Source of the DNA: an uncultured bacterium
GTDB taxonomy: Bacteria > Cyanobacteriota > Vampirovibrionia > Gastranaerophilales > Gastranaerophilaceae
NCBI GenBank assembly: GCA_902798645.1
Contig: CADBXV010000015.1
Coordinates: 1 to 37,859 of the forward strand
Reading direction: 5' to 3'
Length of the DNA: 37,859 nt
The position numbers and the translations under genes are program-made. Below the pieces are notes generated by a model, which did no database searches, was not told the DNA's origin, and worked only from the letters and a program-made list of their open reading frames with translations. This document shows, one piece after another, positions 1 to 8,030 of this stretch; position 1 is the first letter of the stretch; each line of letters begins with the position of its first letter.

Positions 1-94
1 GGAAATATTGATAACAACGAAGTTATTATCAATGTTAAATGTATTAATCCTTTTCCTGTCCATTTTTTTAACATGCTTGCAAATACTCTCAATT

Positions 95-376
95 TTAATC
101 GGTTTTAAAACCGATTTTTGAGGGTTTAGTTCTATCCATTAGTAAACTTATGGCTTCATATATTTTTGAGGTCACAATTTGTGACCTCAAAACTTCATAC
201 TCATTTTTTGTCAATTGAAACATAAAATCCTCTGGGAATCTTTCAATATTTCTTTTAACTGCTTGGTTTAAAACTTTTGTTTCAACTTCATAAAGTCGAG
301 CAAGGTCGCTGTCAAGCATAACTCTTTGACCACGAATAATATAAATTAAGTTTTGAATCTGTACTAAATCGTTCAT
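95..376 (-). CDS. Truncated ORF6N-domain protein
   Basis: The first ~65 residues of this 93-aa protein match the ORF6N domain (phage or mobile-element DNA-binding domain, related in context to KilA-N): an '[23 protein letters not shown]' type start, then '[15 protein letters not shown]' and 'LRSQIVTS'. In the family this is normally followed by a 'GGRR.LPYVFTEQG' segment and a longer C-terminal region. Here residues ~71-93 diverge ([13 protein letters not shown]...) and the protein stops, so the domain is cut short. Two strong palindromes lie in the gene, one exactly at the point of divergence and one at the stop codon. Below the stop another minus-strand frame stays open to the window edge, so the gene may be a remnant. 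Function beyond probable DNA binding is unknown. Confidence 0.7.
   Translation of the reverse strand: MNDLVQIQNLIYIIRGQRVMLDSDLARLYEVETKVLNQAVKRNIERFPEDFMFQLTKNEYEVLRSQIVTSKIYEAISLLMDRTKPSKIGFKTD
97..116. repeat. 20-bp perfect palindrome at ORF6N stop codon
   Basis: Arms AATCGGTTTT/AAAACCGATT with no spacer, followed by TTT on the plus strand. It overlaps the stop codon of the ORF6N gene. It could act as a terminator for plus-strand transcription or mark a rearrangement end. Confidence 0.7.
164..192. repeat. 29-nt palindrome inside ORF6N gene
   Basis: Perfect 14-bp arms (TTTTGAGGTCACAA and its complement) around a single T. It encodes the LRSQIVTSK stretch on the minus strand, just where the protein leaves the family consensus. 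It may be an operator, a hairpin or a rearrangement scar. Confidence 0.75.
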
Positions 377-461
377 AAGTTTATTCTACAATATTTTCAT
401 GAAGTTGTCTATTAAATAAAAATGTTGATATTGTTGATTTTTAAGCAACTTTTGTAACAAT

Positions 462-490
462 TTGTAAATTATTTTAAAAAATTATACAAT
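462..490 (+). promoter_or_regulatory. Putative sigma70-type promoter for small ORF
   Basis: TTGTAA, 17-nt spacer, TACAAT. It lies about 75 nt upstream of the ATG at 565 and predicts a leader of roughly 68 nt. Confidence 0.45.
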
Positions 491-564
491 TCTGAAAATT
501 TAGCGAACTTGTATGGAGTAACAAAGTGTAGTACAAAGTTGGTAAACATCAGGAAAGGTTTATT

Positions 565-711
565 ATGAACAATATTCAAAATTATGGAATAACAAATTAT
601 CAAATAAAAAACAATACAATTTTGTTTAGAGCTAATACAAAGATAGGTAATGCTGTACAAAAAGCCACAAGTAAGCCAGTAGCGTGCATTATAATGCACG
701 AAAGCCTATAG
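565..711 (+). CDS. 48-aa small protein with clade-type N-terminus
   Basis: A 48-codon ORF with a good ribosome site (AGGAAAGG, 7 nt before ATG) and a promoter-like pair upstream. The N-terminus MNNIQNYGITNYQ... followed by 'ILFRAN' resembles the short conserved opening that precedes varied sequences in Gastranaerophilales proteins (compare the FKG openings of the genes at 3390 and 4515). The last residues (ACIIMHESL) are encoded by an 18-bp palindrome at 683-700. The stop codon abuts a copy of the dispersed TGTCAGG repeat. The ORF could be a complete small protein or the 5' end of a larger gene cut by palindromic insertions. The function is unknown. Confidence 0.5.
   Translation: MNNIQNYGITNYQIKNNTILFRANTKIGNAVQKATSKPVACIIMHESL
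683..700. repeat. 18-bp perfect palindrome
   Basis: CGTGCATTATAATGCACG, fully self-complementary, forming the 3' end of the small ORF at 565-711. Confidence 0.8.
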
Positions 712-732
712 TAGGTCAGGTTCCACCTGACA
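711..732 (-). repeat. TGTCAGG palindromic repeat, copy 1
   Basis: On the minus strand this reads TGTCAGGT-GGA-ACCTGACCTAC. It belongs to a 22-nt family seen at 14901, 14976, 27746, 32992, 34802 and 37767. The GTCAGGT/ACCTGAC arms can form a hairpin. This copy lies downstream of convergent genes. Confidence 0.8.
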
Positions 733-758
733 AATACTATATTTACCCCTTTACCCCT

Positions 759-1574
759 TTACCCTCTTCCGAGTGCGTGGGCTTTTTCTGTTGTGTTTTT
801 TATAACATCATAGAAAAGTTTTTCTGTGTTGTTTTCATTCATGCAGTCAACACCAACTGCCGTGCAGCCGCCTTTTGTTGCAACATTTGAGATAAGTTGC
901 TCCATTGATATATCACGATTTAGTGCCATTTTTCCTGCACCGATAGCGGTTTGGATACTGAGTAGTAATGCTTTTTCATAATCCATACCGAGTTTTTCAC
1001 CGGCACGAGCAATTTCATTAATAACCTTGTAATAAAAAGCAGGTCCTGAACCTGAGATAGCAGTAACAATATCAAGCTGGTCTTCATTATCAACTACAAT
1101 GCATCTCCCGATTGTAGAAAGCAATGATTTAATAAAGTCTACGTCTTTTTCTTTTGCATTTACCCCACCGACAATTCCGCTCATGCCTTCACCTACAAGC
1201 ATTGGTGTATTTGGCATAACACGAATAACTTTAGAATTGTCAGGAAGATTGGATTCTATCTTATTAATACTTACACCTGCCGCTATTGAAACAATCAACT
1301 TGTCAGAAGTTACAAAGGGTTTTATTTCTTCTAAAACACCAATAACCTGATTAGGTTTAACAGATACAAAAATTACGTCAGAATTTTTTACCAGTTCTTT
1401 ATTGTCTAAAATTATTTTTATTCCGAGTTCTTTTGATTTTTCTTCTAACCCGTCAGGATTCGACTTTGTTGCCAAAAGATTTTCCGAAGTTGTAAACCCT
1501 GTTTTTATCAGACCTTTAATAATAGCGCTTGCCATTTTACCGGAGCCTATGAAACCTATTTTTTTGTATGACAT
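759..1574 (-). CDS. proC: Pyrroline-5-carboxylate reductase
   Basis: ProC catalyses the last step of proline synthesis, NAD(P)H reduction of 1-pyrroline-5-carboxylate to L-proline, in the cytosol. The 271-aa length is usual for the family. Visible motifs: dinucleotide-binding GSGKMA (10-15), SVKP (71-74), PNTP and VGEG (121-130), ISGSGPAFYY (173-182) and the C-terminal signature ATKGGCTAVG (232-241). The last has GGCT where most enzymes have PGGTT, a variant I recall from other phyla, so this is probably not a defect. The start ATG has a GAGAGGG site 4 nt upstream. No other proline gene (proA/proB) is adjacent; the gene appears monocistronic and its 3' end lies near a palindromic repeat. Confidence 0.97.
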   Translation of the reverse strand: MSYKKIGFIGSGKMASAIIKGLIKTGFTTSENLLATKSNPDGLEEKSKELGIKIILDNKELVKNSDVIFVSVKPNQVIGVLEEIKPFVTSDKLIVSIAAGVSINKIESNLPDNSKVIRVMPNTPMLVGEGMSGIVGGVNAKEKDVDFIKSLLSTIGRCIVVDNEDQLDIVTAISGSGPAFYYKVINEIARAGEKLGMDYEKALLLSIQTAIGAGKMALNRDISMEQLISNVATKGGCTAVGVDCMNENNTEKLFYDVIKNTTEKAHALGRG

Positions 1575-1678
1575 TATACCCTCTCTTTACAATGCTTAAA
1601 CATGTATTTGACTAAAAAGCATGTTTTATATAGTATAAGACTATTATAAGTAAAATTAGCTGAAAAGGAAATAGAATC

Positions 1679-1831
1679 ATGAAACGTACACTAGAAGGAA
1701 CAAAGCTTAAAAGACAACACGTAAGCGGTTTTAGAGCAAGAATGGCAACACCCGGCGGACAAGAAGTTTTGAACAGACGTCGTGCTAAAGGTCGTCACCA
1801 AATCTCTGTAACAGGAAGTAAACGTGCTTAA
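1679..1831 (+). CDS. rpmH: Ribosomal protein bL34
   Basis: A 50-aa basic protein, [12 protein letters not shown]...[18 protein letters not shown], which is the full bL34 signature of the large ribosomal subunit. The ribosome site is AAAAGGA, about 6 nt before ATG. In most bacteria rpmH is followed by rnpA (RNase P protein) and then yidC. Here the gene is followed within 25 nt by a strong terminator and then a convergent unrelated gene, so it stands alone. Confidence 0.97.
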   Translation: MKRTLEGTKLKRQHVSGFRARMATPGGQEVLNRRRAKGRHQISVTGSKRA

Positions 1832-1852
1832 TAAATAGCTTAAAAGAATTGA

Positions 1853-1889
1853 AAAAAGAGTTGAGATTATCTCAACTCTTTTTATTTTT
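1853..1889 (+). terminator. Rho-independent terminator after rpmH
   Basis: A perfect 14-bp stem (AAAAAGAGTTGAGA and complement), 3-nt loop and T-rich tail. Flanking A and T tracts make it usable from both sides, so it may also end the convergent gene at 1934. Confidence 0.9.
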
Positions 1890-1933
1890 TATGCGTAAAT
1901 TGTTTTTAAGAGCCAATATACTTACCTCTATAT

Positions 1934-3181
1934 TTACCTACCGCAGCAGTTTTTATATTTTTTTCCGCTTCCGCAAGGACAAGGTTCATTTCTGCCGACT
2001 TTCTTAATTTGTTCTGCAGGTTTTTCCGGCTTTGGAACGGATATTATATCAAAAACTTGTGAAAATGCATTTGAACAGAACAGAACTGTTGCTGATGAAT
2101 ACAAGGTATTTTGATAGTATTCGGGTTTGTATTTTTTAACAAGCACATCAAAGGTATAATTTTCACCCATAATTTCGTTTACTACATCCATAAAGTTTGA
2201 ATATTTATCAGCAACTCTTTCCAAAATAGTATTAGGAACGGATTCGTTTGCAAGGAAGTATTCAATGCATTGTTTTGCGTTCTCTACAGACTCTTTGTCT
2301 TCAAATATATGACAGAAAGTTTCGTAGAAAGGAATTGCATACAAACCTTTGTCTTTATCAAAAATAACCGCTACATCATAAGTTTCGTTGTGTGATGCAA
2401 ATCCGCCCATTGAATTTTCAAGAAAATTTGTATAATTATTTTCTAATTCTTTTACGTGGAAAAATCTGTAGTTTGTTATATCTGATATTTTATCGCTAAG
2501 ATCGATTTCTTCACCTTCGTTAAAAGCTCCGATAATATCATCTGCGTGTTTGTTTGTTGTTAAAATAATGTCTGTACCAAATGCATTGGTAAATTTGTCA
2601 TACATTTCTTTAATGGTAGATTTAATTTCTTCTTCTTTTGCAGGATTATCATAATACAAAGTACGAGGATTTTGGATAAGTTTCATTACCGCAAATCTGT
2701 ACGCTTCAGCTTTTTGAGAATGAGAAAGAATATTTGATATTTCTATAATAAAATATTCACCCTTTAACTCAAAAATTCTTCCGACAATGTATTGTCCTGA
2801 ATAAACACCTCTAAAATTTGTCATTTTTGTAAGCGAAGAAACGGTATAAGTTTTTTCATTTACCAAATTATATAATTCAAATCCGTTTTTAAGAATTTTT
2901 TTAATTTCAAAAATAGAAGCCTGAGCGTTCAAAAATCCTTCAATAATATCTTTATTATCAGCGTTTTCTGCATACATTTCCAACACAAATTTATCATTCA
3001 ATTTCCGTTCAAAAATATAAGGCAAGAATATTTTTTCCATTTGGTTAAGAGGTATATTTCTTGACCCTATTGTCGCAAGATATTCATCAAAGTCCGCTTT
3101 TACTGTTTCATTAGTTTGTGTAAAATTAAAAATATCTTTTAAAACATCGTTTATTTCCGTAATTTTTTCTATAACTGCCAT
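1934..3181 (-). CDS. SEC-C zinc-finger protein of unknown function
   Basis: The C-terminus carries a clear SEC-C motif (about residues 396-415: [19 protein letters not shown]), a small zinc-binding module known from SecA tails and many stand-alone proteins. The preceding ~390 residues are acidic, soluble and not recognised; there is no signal peptide or membrane segment. I place the start at the ATG at 3181 (MAVIEK...), because AAAAGGGGA lies 7 nt upstream; an in-frame ATG 39 nt further upstream lacks such a site. The protein has 415 aa. It is convergent with rpmH and divergent from the FKG pair. SEC-C proteins often act in protein quality control or with the ribosome or SecB, but no role can be assigned here. 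Confidence 0.85.
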   Translation of the reverse strand: MAVIEKITEINDVLKDIFNFTQTNETVKADFDEYLATIGSRNIPLNQMEKIFLPYIFERKLNDKFVLEMYAENADNKDIIEGFLNAQASIFEIKKILKNGFELYNLVNEKTYTVSSLTKMTNFRGVYSGQYIVGRIFELKGEYFIIEISNILSHSQKAEAYRFAVMKLIQNPRTLYYDNPAKEEEIKSTIKEMYDKFTNAFGTDIILTTNKHADDIIGAFNEGEEIDLSDKISDITNYRFFHVKELENNYTNFLENSMGGFASHNETYDVAVIFDKDKGLYAIPFYETFCHIFEDKESVENAKQCIEYFLANESVPNTILERVADKYSNFMDVVNEIMGENYTFDVLVKKYKPEYYQNTLYSSATVLFCSNAFSQVFDIISVPKPEKPAEQIKKVGRNEPCPCGSGKKYKNCCGR

Positions 3182-3389
3182 ATTAATATCCCCTTTTAGA
3201 TATAAGAATACCTTAAGCATAATAATTTATCAATAATTCAGAGGGATAAATATTAAGGTTTATTTATATATTTAAACGCATTAAGAATTGTGAAGATATA
3301 TATTTTATTTCACTTTTGTTTGTTTTAGAATTGCTTACAATATAAGTACATTCTGTTGCAAAAGGGATATAAAATCTAAAGGAGGCTAT

Positions 3390-4502
3390 ATGAAAATATC
3401 ACCAATCAATCGTGCTGTATTTAAAGGCTGGGAAATAAATTTTCCGTCACAAAACGGTGAAGAAAGACTTAAAACAGTTGCAGGTTTTTATAAAAATTCA
3501 AGCATAGAAAAAACACTTGGTTCACACCACTCACAAATAAGAAATCGTGTATATTTTGCTTCTCCTATGGAATTTGTTCCGGATAGAATAAAAGACAGAG
3601 TGGATTTTGTTGTTTATGATAATGAACCAAGCTATCCTGAAATAGAAGATGTAAGAAAAAATTATTTAGAAAATAACCGAACAGACTACAGAAAACAGTT
3701 TGAAGAAGTAAGGGAATACTACTACAGACGTGAAATGGGCGGACATGCCGATGTTAACGAAGCAAAATACCAACAATGGCAGGCAGCGGAATGTACAAGA
3801 ATTTATGACAGAGCAGGTGATTTAAGATTTAAAAAAGAATCTGCGGAAGATGAAATTAAAGCTTTTCATTCCGAGAAAAAGAGTCTGCAAGCAGGTATTG
3901 CAAGTACGATAAAAGAACTTGAAGCTCAAAAAGAGATGAGTCAATCTATTCAGGAACATATTAAAAATCTGGAAGAACTCGAAAAACCTTTTAATGAGAT
4001 AAAAGAATTGTCAGCAAAAGGTGTTATGAATGAAAATATATTATATGCGGCATCCGCTTCAAGAACTGAAAAAGCCGTAAATAAGACTCTAATGCAAAAA
4101 GAATTAGAAAATACAGCTTATTACAACGAAGGCAGAGAAGCTTTCCCCTACGACAGTTTAAAATACAGAAAATTTGAGGATACAACTTCTACTTACAGTT
4201 CAATACATAATTCGGAAATGGACAGCTATAAATTGGCAAACAAAGATAAATCCGCTCAAAAACAACTGAACAACATCAGAAAAACCATCGCCAATTTTAA
4301 AACAATTGCCGAAGAAAACACAAAAACGATAGCTGATATGCAAAATTATATCAATGAATTAAAGACTAAGTTGTCAGGCATAGAATATAAAATCGAATCA
4401 AGAACTGATTATATTAAAACTTGTAAATCAAGATTGCAAACTATGTTTGATGAACTTGCAAACTTCTATAAAAAACAAGGTATAAAAATTATAAAAAAAT
4501 AA
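3390..4502 (+). CDS. FKG-type coiled-coil protein A
   Basis: A 370-aa protein with no recognised domain. It opens with MKISPINRAVFKG, a short N-terminal 'INxxxFKG' element shared with the next gene. The rest is highly charged and largely helical; long coiled-coil stretches are likely at about 150-210 and 285-355 (heptad-rich, Glu/Lys/Gln). There is no signal peptide or membrane segment. A near-consensus ribosome site (AAAGGAGG) precedes the ATG. The gene is 12 nt upstream of a second gene with the same kind of N-terminus, so the two probably form an operon and the proteins may interact. The function is unknown; the conserved N-terminal element could be a targeting or interaction tag. Confidence 0.85.
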   Translation: MKISPINRAVFKGWEINFPSQNGEERLKTVAGFYKNSSIEKTLGSHHSQIRNRVYFASPMEFVPDRIKDRVDFVVYDNEPSYPEIEDVRKNYLENNRTDYRKQFEEVREYYYRREMGGHADVNEAKYQQWQAAECTRIYDRAGDLRFKKESAEDEIKAFHSEKKSLQAGIASTIKELEAQKEMSQSIQEHIKNLEELEKPFNEIKELSAKGVMNENILYAASASRTEKAVNKTLMQKELENTAYYNEGREAFPYDSLKYRKFEDTTSTYSSIHNSEMDSYKLANKDKSAQKQLNNIRKTIANFKTIAEENTKTIADMQNYINELKTKLSGIEYKIESRTDYIKTCKSRLQTMFDELANFYKKQGIKIIKK

Positions 4503-4514
4503 AGGACTAATAAA

Positions 4515-5384
4515 ATGAAAGTTAATTCAATTACAAATACAAATTTTAAAGGACTGTTTACTGACAGAACAAAAGAAAACGGCGGAAATTGGAGAATGGA
4601 ATACCGTCCTTACAGTTGGGAAGGTAAAATGGCGCCGAAATCGCAAGTTGATGTTTTTTCCTCAAAGCTTCCGATGAATGAGGAAATATATATCGACACC
4701 CCAAACTACAAATTATCAAAAGATATTCTTGATACAGTTTCTTATATTAATGATACAAGAAATGGTAAGGATATTTTAAGAAGAACAATTACCGAAATGC
4801 CGTCACTGAGTTATGAAGAATCATTACGTGTACAAGACAAAAAACTTCAAGCTTTTCTTACAATGAAAGAAGAAGTTATGCAAGAGCTGAAAAGACCTCT
4901 TGAAAACAGAAAAACTTATCTGTTCAATGCAGCTCAAAACCATGATATTTACGTATCTGACTTTGAAAGAAGCTGGGGGTCACACAGATTTGAAAAAGAA
5001 GAACGCATAAAAGGATTAAGACAAAACTTCGATAAAATGACACGACACGCAGATGAATTGGGAAATAACTTTGAAAAATATGCACTTCTTTCCGATTCTT
5101 CAAATAGTGTCAGAAGACAAAGAGAAAAAATTCGTGAAGAATTAGAAAAAATTGAACTTGCTAAAAGTAAAAATTCTTTTGTTGATATAAGCAGACGTGA
5201 TATAGATAAACCTTTCGAACAACTCGTTCAGGCTTTCAAAAATTTTGAACAGGCAAAAAGCAAATTATTTGCATTATCAAACAGAACAATAACAGGCTCG
5301 GAAATTATGGAAGGTACAGGTAAAGACTTTAATATACAAAAAGCCGTTAATTATGTCACCAGTCTGATGAGAAAGAAAATATAG
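4515..5384 (+). CDS. FKG-type coiled-coil protein B
   Basis: A 289-aa protein opening MKVNSITNTNFKG, matching the N-terminal element of the gene just upstream (12-nt gap, ribosome site AAAGGA). The remainder is charged and helical with likely coiled coil around 165-260, and does not resemble a family I know. Its middle part ('LPMNEEIYIDTPNYKLSKDI') is loosely reminiscent of a stretch of protein A ('MEFVPDRIKDRVDFVVYDN'), so the pair may be distant paralogues; this is weak. No signal peptide or membrane helix is seen. The function is unknown, and co-transcription with protein A is likely. Confidence 0.85.
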   Translation: MKVNSITNTNFKGLFTDRTKENGGNWRMEYRPYSWEGKMAPKSQVDVFSSKLPMNEEIYIDTPNYKLSKDILDTVSYINDTRNGKDILRRTITEMPSLSYEESLRVQDKKLQAFLTMKEEVMQELKRPLENRKTYLFNAAQNHDIYVSDFERSWGSHRFEKEERIKGLRQNFDKMTRHADELGNNFEKYALLSDSSNSVRRQREKIREELEKIELAKSKNSFVDISRRDIDKPFEQLVQAFKNFEQAKSKLFALSNRTITGSEIMEGTGKDFNIQKAVNYVTSLMRKKI

Positions 5385-5475
5385 AATTATAAAATAAGGC
5401 AATTATTAAAATCAAGCTATTGTTGGGTTTCATCCAACCTGCCTGCTGATTTGCACCTTTTGTCACAGATATGTT

Positions 5476-5516
5476 GGTAGACTGAAGTCTACCCTACAGG
5501 CTGAGGTCTACCCTGC
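5476..5516. repeat. Tandem 19-nt repeat with hairpin
   Basis: AGACTGAAGTCTACCCTAC (5479-5497) is followed directly by AGGCTGAGGTCTACCCTGC (5498-5516): 16 of 19 positions match and all three differences are A to G. The first unit also forms an 8-bp hairpin (GGTAGACT/AGTCTACC). The rest of the 250-nt gap 5385-5634 holds no gene; 'GGGCTCGCTTTCGC...GCCCA' near 5576 looks like another intergenic repeat. Confidence 0.75.
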
Positions 5517-5634
5517 CGACTTCTGATATTTTTACACTTGGTGCATCGGGAGAGGTTTAAACATAACAAAATGAGGGCTCGCTTTCGCTTTGCCCACCCT
5601 TGTTGTTGTTTTGATTTTTAATACTTTCGTTTTT

Positions 5635-6399
5635 TTAGAAAGTAACCGTTCTTGATATGTTTTTTAAAGAATCATCATTTGGTATTTTAAATCCAAAAAC
5701 GGTTATATCATTTTCAAAACTTTGAACAAAAATTTTACCTCCGTGAGCTTCTACAATTTTTCTTGAAGAATATAATCCCAATCCTGTACCGTTATGGTTT
5801 TTAGAAAAAGAAATATATCTTGCAAATAACAGTTTTTGTTTTTCAGGAGGCAAATACGGACTTTTATTTTTGAATTCAAAACAAGTATAATTTTCTTCGT
5901 TATAAACATTAATTTTTAGTTCCGTACTCGGGTATGCGTATTTTATACCGTTAGACAAAAGATTCATTATAACCCGTCTGATTTGAACGGCATCTCCCCA
6001 TACATATTCTTTTTCCGCTTGATTTGTTACATAAATTTTAATATTTTTGTCTTTTGCAAGATAAACCATCTCGTCAGTGCATTCAACAGCCAAATCCGCT
6101 ATGGAAACTTTTTCTGAAGCTAATTTTATTGTACCTTGTTCTGCACGATATGTAGTTAAAACAGAGCCAAGCATTGCATTCATATATTTGCAGGAATCAA
6201 GGAGCATTTCCATTATTTCACGCTGTTCCGGTTCTACTTTACCGAACTTGCCCTTTAGTATAAGTTCAATCGCCCTTATTTGTGCTATTGTAGGGTTTTT
6301 TAAATCGTGGCTTAGTGATGCTACGTATGTTTCTCTTTGTTTTTGTAAAATCTCATTTTCCACAGAATTCTCTGCTGAACTATCTTTTGATATGTTCAT
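5635..6399 (-). CDS. Soluble sensor histidine kinase
   Basis: A 254-aa cytosolic histidine kinase core without membrane segments or a recognisable sensor domain. The HisKA phospho-acceptor is in SLSHDLKNP (His31), the N box is NLLSNGIKYA (146-155), an F-box-like LLFARY lies at 190-195 and the G2 box NGTGLGLY at 203-210. The G1 box, usually DxGxGI, reads FKNKSPYLPPE (about 175-185): the adenine-contacting Asp is absent. The kinase may therefore bind ATP weakly or work as a phosphatase or scaffold. No response regulator gene is adjacent. The start has a good ribosome site (AGGGAG). Confidence 0.9.
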   Translation of the reverse strand: MNISKDSSAENSVENEILQKQRETYVASLSHDLKNPTIAQIRAIELILKGKFGKVEPEQREIMEMLLDSCKYMNAMLGSVLTTYRAEQGTIKLASEKVSIADLAVECTDEMVYLAKDKNIKIYVTNQAEKEYVWGDAVQIRRVIMNLLSNGIKYAYPSTELKINVYNEENYTCFEFKNKSPYLPPEKQKLLFARYISFSKNHNGTGLGLYSSRKIVEAHGGKIFVQSFENDITVFGFKIPNDDSLKNISRTVTF

Positions 6400-6479
6400 A
6401 TCTCCCTTTTTTTCTCCTCTTTTAACAAGGTTATGCTACTACAAAAATTTTGTGCAAAAAATTCCCCTGTCGGCTAATT

Positions 6480-7217
6480 TTATTTTTCTATCAAAACATA
6501 TACCGGATTGTATGTTAGGGTCGGATGATTTGCGCAAAACAAGTTATACTCTTTCTCAAAACCGATTAAATCTTTTTTTGTCCAGTTTTCAGACGTTATT
6601 GCATTAACGCCGGTGTTTTGGATGTGCTTTAGAACATCTTTCGGGGATTTAAATGCCATTACTCGAACTTCTTCATCTATTTTGGGCGAATATTTTATTA
6701 AAATTTTTTCCAAATCCTGTTTGGAAAAATAATTTAATGTTTTCCCCAATACAAAAAATATTTCTCTAAAATTTTCCTTACCAAAAGTTGAGAACAATAA
6801 TTTACCGTTAGGATTAAGCTTTTCTGCAAGTCTTGCTATTAATTCCGGTAAATTTTCTATCCATTGAAGTGATGCATTAGATATAATCAAATCAAAGTTT
6901 TTATTATTTTTTTTAATATATTCTTCTATATCATTTGATACAAATTCAATACTTAAATTGATATTTTTTATATATTTCTCACATTCAGGAACTATATCAA
7001 GAGCAGTATAAGTTGAAAACGAAATATTTTTGACTACAAGTTCCGTCAGAAGTCCTGTTCCGCACCCGATTTCAAGAACAGAAAGATTTCCTTTTCCTGC
7101 TGAATACGAAACAAGCATATTTATCAATTTTTCTGCCATTTGTTTTTGAATTTTGGCATTGTCGTTATATGAATTTAGTTTTCTTGAAAAGCGTTTTTTT
7201 ATCAAGTCTTTGTTCAT
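6480..7217 (-). CDS. bioC: Malonyl-[ACP] O-methyltransferase
   Basis: BioC methylates malonyl-ACP with S-adenosylmethionine so that fatty-acid synthesis can build the pimeloyl chain of biotin. The 245-aa protein begins like BioC (KKRFSRKLNSYNDNAKIQKQMAEKL), has the SAM-binding motif LEIGCGTG (48-55) and the family motif ISNASLQW (112-119). The ATG overlaps the bioG stop codon by 4 nt (ATGA), indicating translational coupling with bioG. The partner gene encodes the esterase that releases the methyl cap. bioD lies 20 kb away in this window; bioA, bioB and bioF are not present here. Confidence 0.93.
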   Translation of the reverse strand: MNKDLIKKRFSRKLNSYNDNAKIQKQMAEKLINMLVSYSAGKGNLSVLEIGCGTGLLTELVVKNISFSTYTALDIVPECEKYIKNINLSIEFVSNDIEEYIKKNNKNFDLIISNASLQWIENLPELIARLAEKLNPNGKLLFSTFGKENFREIFFVLGKTLNYFSKQDLEKILIKYSPKIDEEVRVMAFKSPKDVLKHIQNTGVNAITSENWTKKDLIGFEKEYNLFCANHPTLTYNPVYVLIEK

Positions 7218-7840
7218 AATAACTCACTCCATTTTTTAAAGTGATTAAACGGTGAATGTCCGCTTTCTATGTTCGGCTCAATTCCCCAAAAAGCAACTTG
7301 ATTTTTTGTCGGAATAATTTTGTCTTCAGAAGATAAAATTACTCTGTCATATTTAAATTTTTCATTCGCTTCGTAGTGTGTAAGAGCCTCCAATTCTGAT
7401 TTTTGGTTTTCAAAACTGCGCTGGGGGTAAATATATTGGGGGGAAATATCTTCGCAGTTTTCTTTATACATGTTTTTTATGAATTTTTCTGCACCTTTTG
7501 GCGAAAAGCCTTTAAGAGTTAAATTATAAATTCTTTTCGGAATTCCAAATTCATCGTCAATCGGTTTAAGCGTTCCGTTTATTGCTGTTTTGCTTTCATA
7601 ATCAATGTCAAACAGGGTTGCCGTCATAACACCCATAGACCATGCAACGAGATACTTTTTAGAATATATATTCAGTCCTTTAAAATCAAAATCTGTTTTA
7701 AGTGTATTGTAGTCATAGAACATCAAAACATCATAATCTTCAAACAAAAGATTACTTATAACGCCTTCGTCCATTCCCCAGCCGTTAAAAAACAGGATTA
7801 TTTTATTATTTACCTCTTGATTAAGCCATTTATATTCCAT
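7214..7840 (-). CDS. bioG: Pimeloyl-ACP methyl ester esterase, BioG type
   Basis: A DUF452/BioG-family alpha/beta hydrolase that removes the methyl group from pimeloyl-ACP methyl ester, the job done by BioH in E. coli. Seen: FFNGWGMDE (17-25), nucleophile elbow AWSMGV (Ser68), and a likely catalytic His in ESGHSPF near the C-terminus. I start it at ATG 7840 (MEYKWLN...), which matches family N-termini, not at the ATG 27 nt upstream. No Shine-Dalgarno precedes it; instead TATAAT ends 6 nt before ATG, predicting a leaderless mRNA. It overlaps bioC by 4 nt, giving a bioG-bioC operon. Confidence 0.9.
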   Translation of the reverse strand: MEYKWLNQEVNNKIILFFNGWGMDEGVISNLLFEDYDVLMFYDYNTLKTDFDFKGLNIYSKKYLVAWSMGVMTATLFDIDYESKTAINGTLKPIDDEFGIPKRIYNLTLKGFSPKGAEKFIKNMYKENCEDISPQYIYPQRSFENQKSELEALTHYEANEKFKYDRVILSSEDKIIPTKNQVAFWGIEPNIESGHSPFNHFKKWSELL

Positions 7841-7852
7841 ACAAATATTATA
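7841..7852 (-). promoter_or_regulatory. -10 box of leaderless bioG
   Basis: Minus-strand TATAAT (7847-7852) followed by ATTTGT and the bioG ATG. Transcription would begin at or next to the start codon. Confidence 0.5.
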
Positions 7853-7925
7853 AATCAAATAAAGCATAAAAATATTGTGTATATTTCATTCGGTACACAA
7901 GCAGTCTTCTCCCATATTGGACAAA

Positions 7926-8021
7926 TCCCCTCTCTATAGCTCTCTCCCAAGGAGAAAGGACTTGTTTGCGCATTGGTTGGCAACACCCCCTCTCTTGGGG
8001 GAGGGGCAAGGGGAGAGGGTA
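7926..8021. repeat. CT-rich palindromic repeat, double copy
   Basis: Two CT/GA-rich units: CCCCTCTCTATAGCTCTC...AAGGAGAAAGG and CCCCCTCTCTTGGGGGAGG...AGGGGAGAGGG. The same type occurs at 28730-28765 (inside mfd) and, inverted, at 32929-32961. No gene lies in 7841-8030; this unit separates bioG from the M16 peptidase. Confidence 0.75.
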
Positions 8022-8030
8022 CATAATAAC

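Noticed and set aside
469..890. Open frames of 68-76 codons on both strands around 469-890
   Set aside because: They cross the palindrome, the repeat and the proC 3' end, have no ribosome site and no coding character.
6077..6607. 176-codon plus-strand frame opposite the histidine kinase and bioC
   Set aside because: Antisense to two well-supported genes, without a ribosome site or recognisable protein; a frame shadow.
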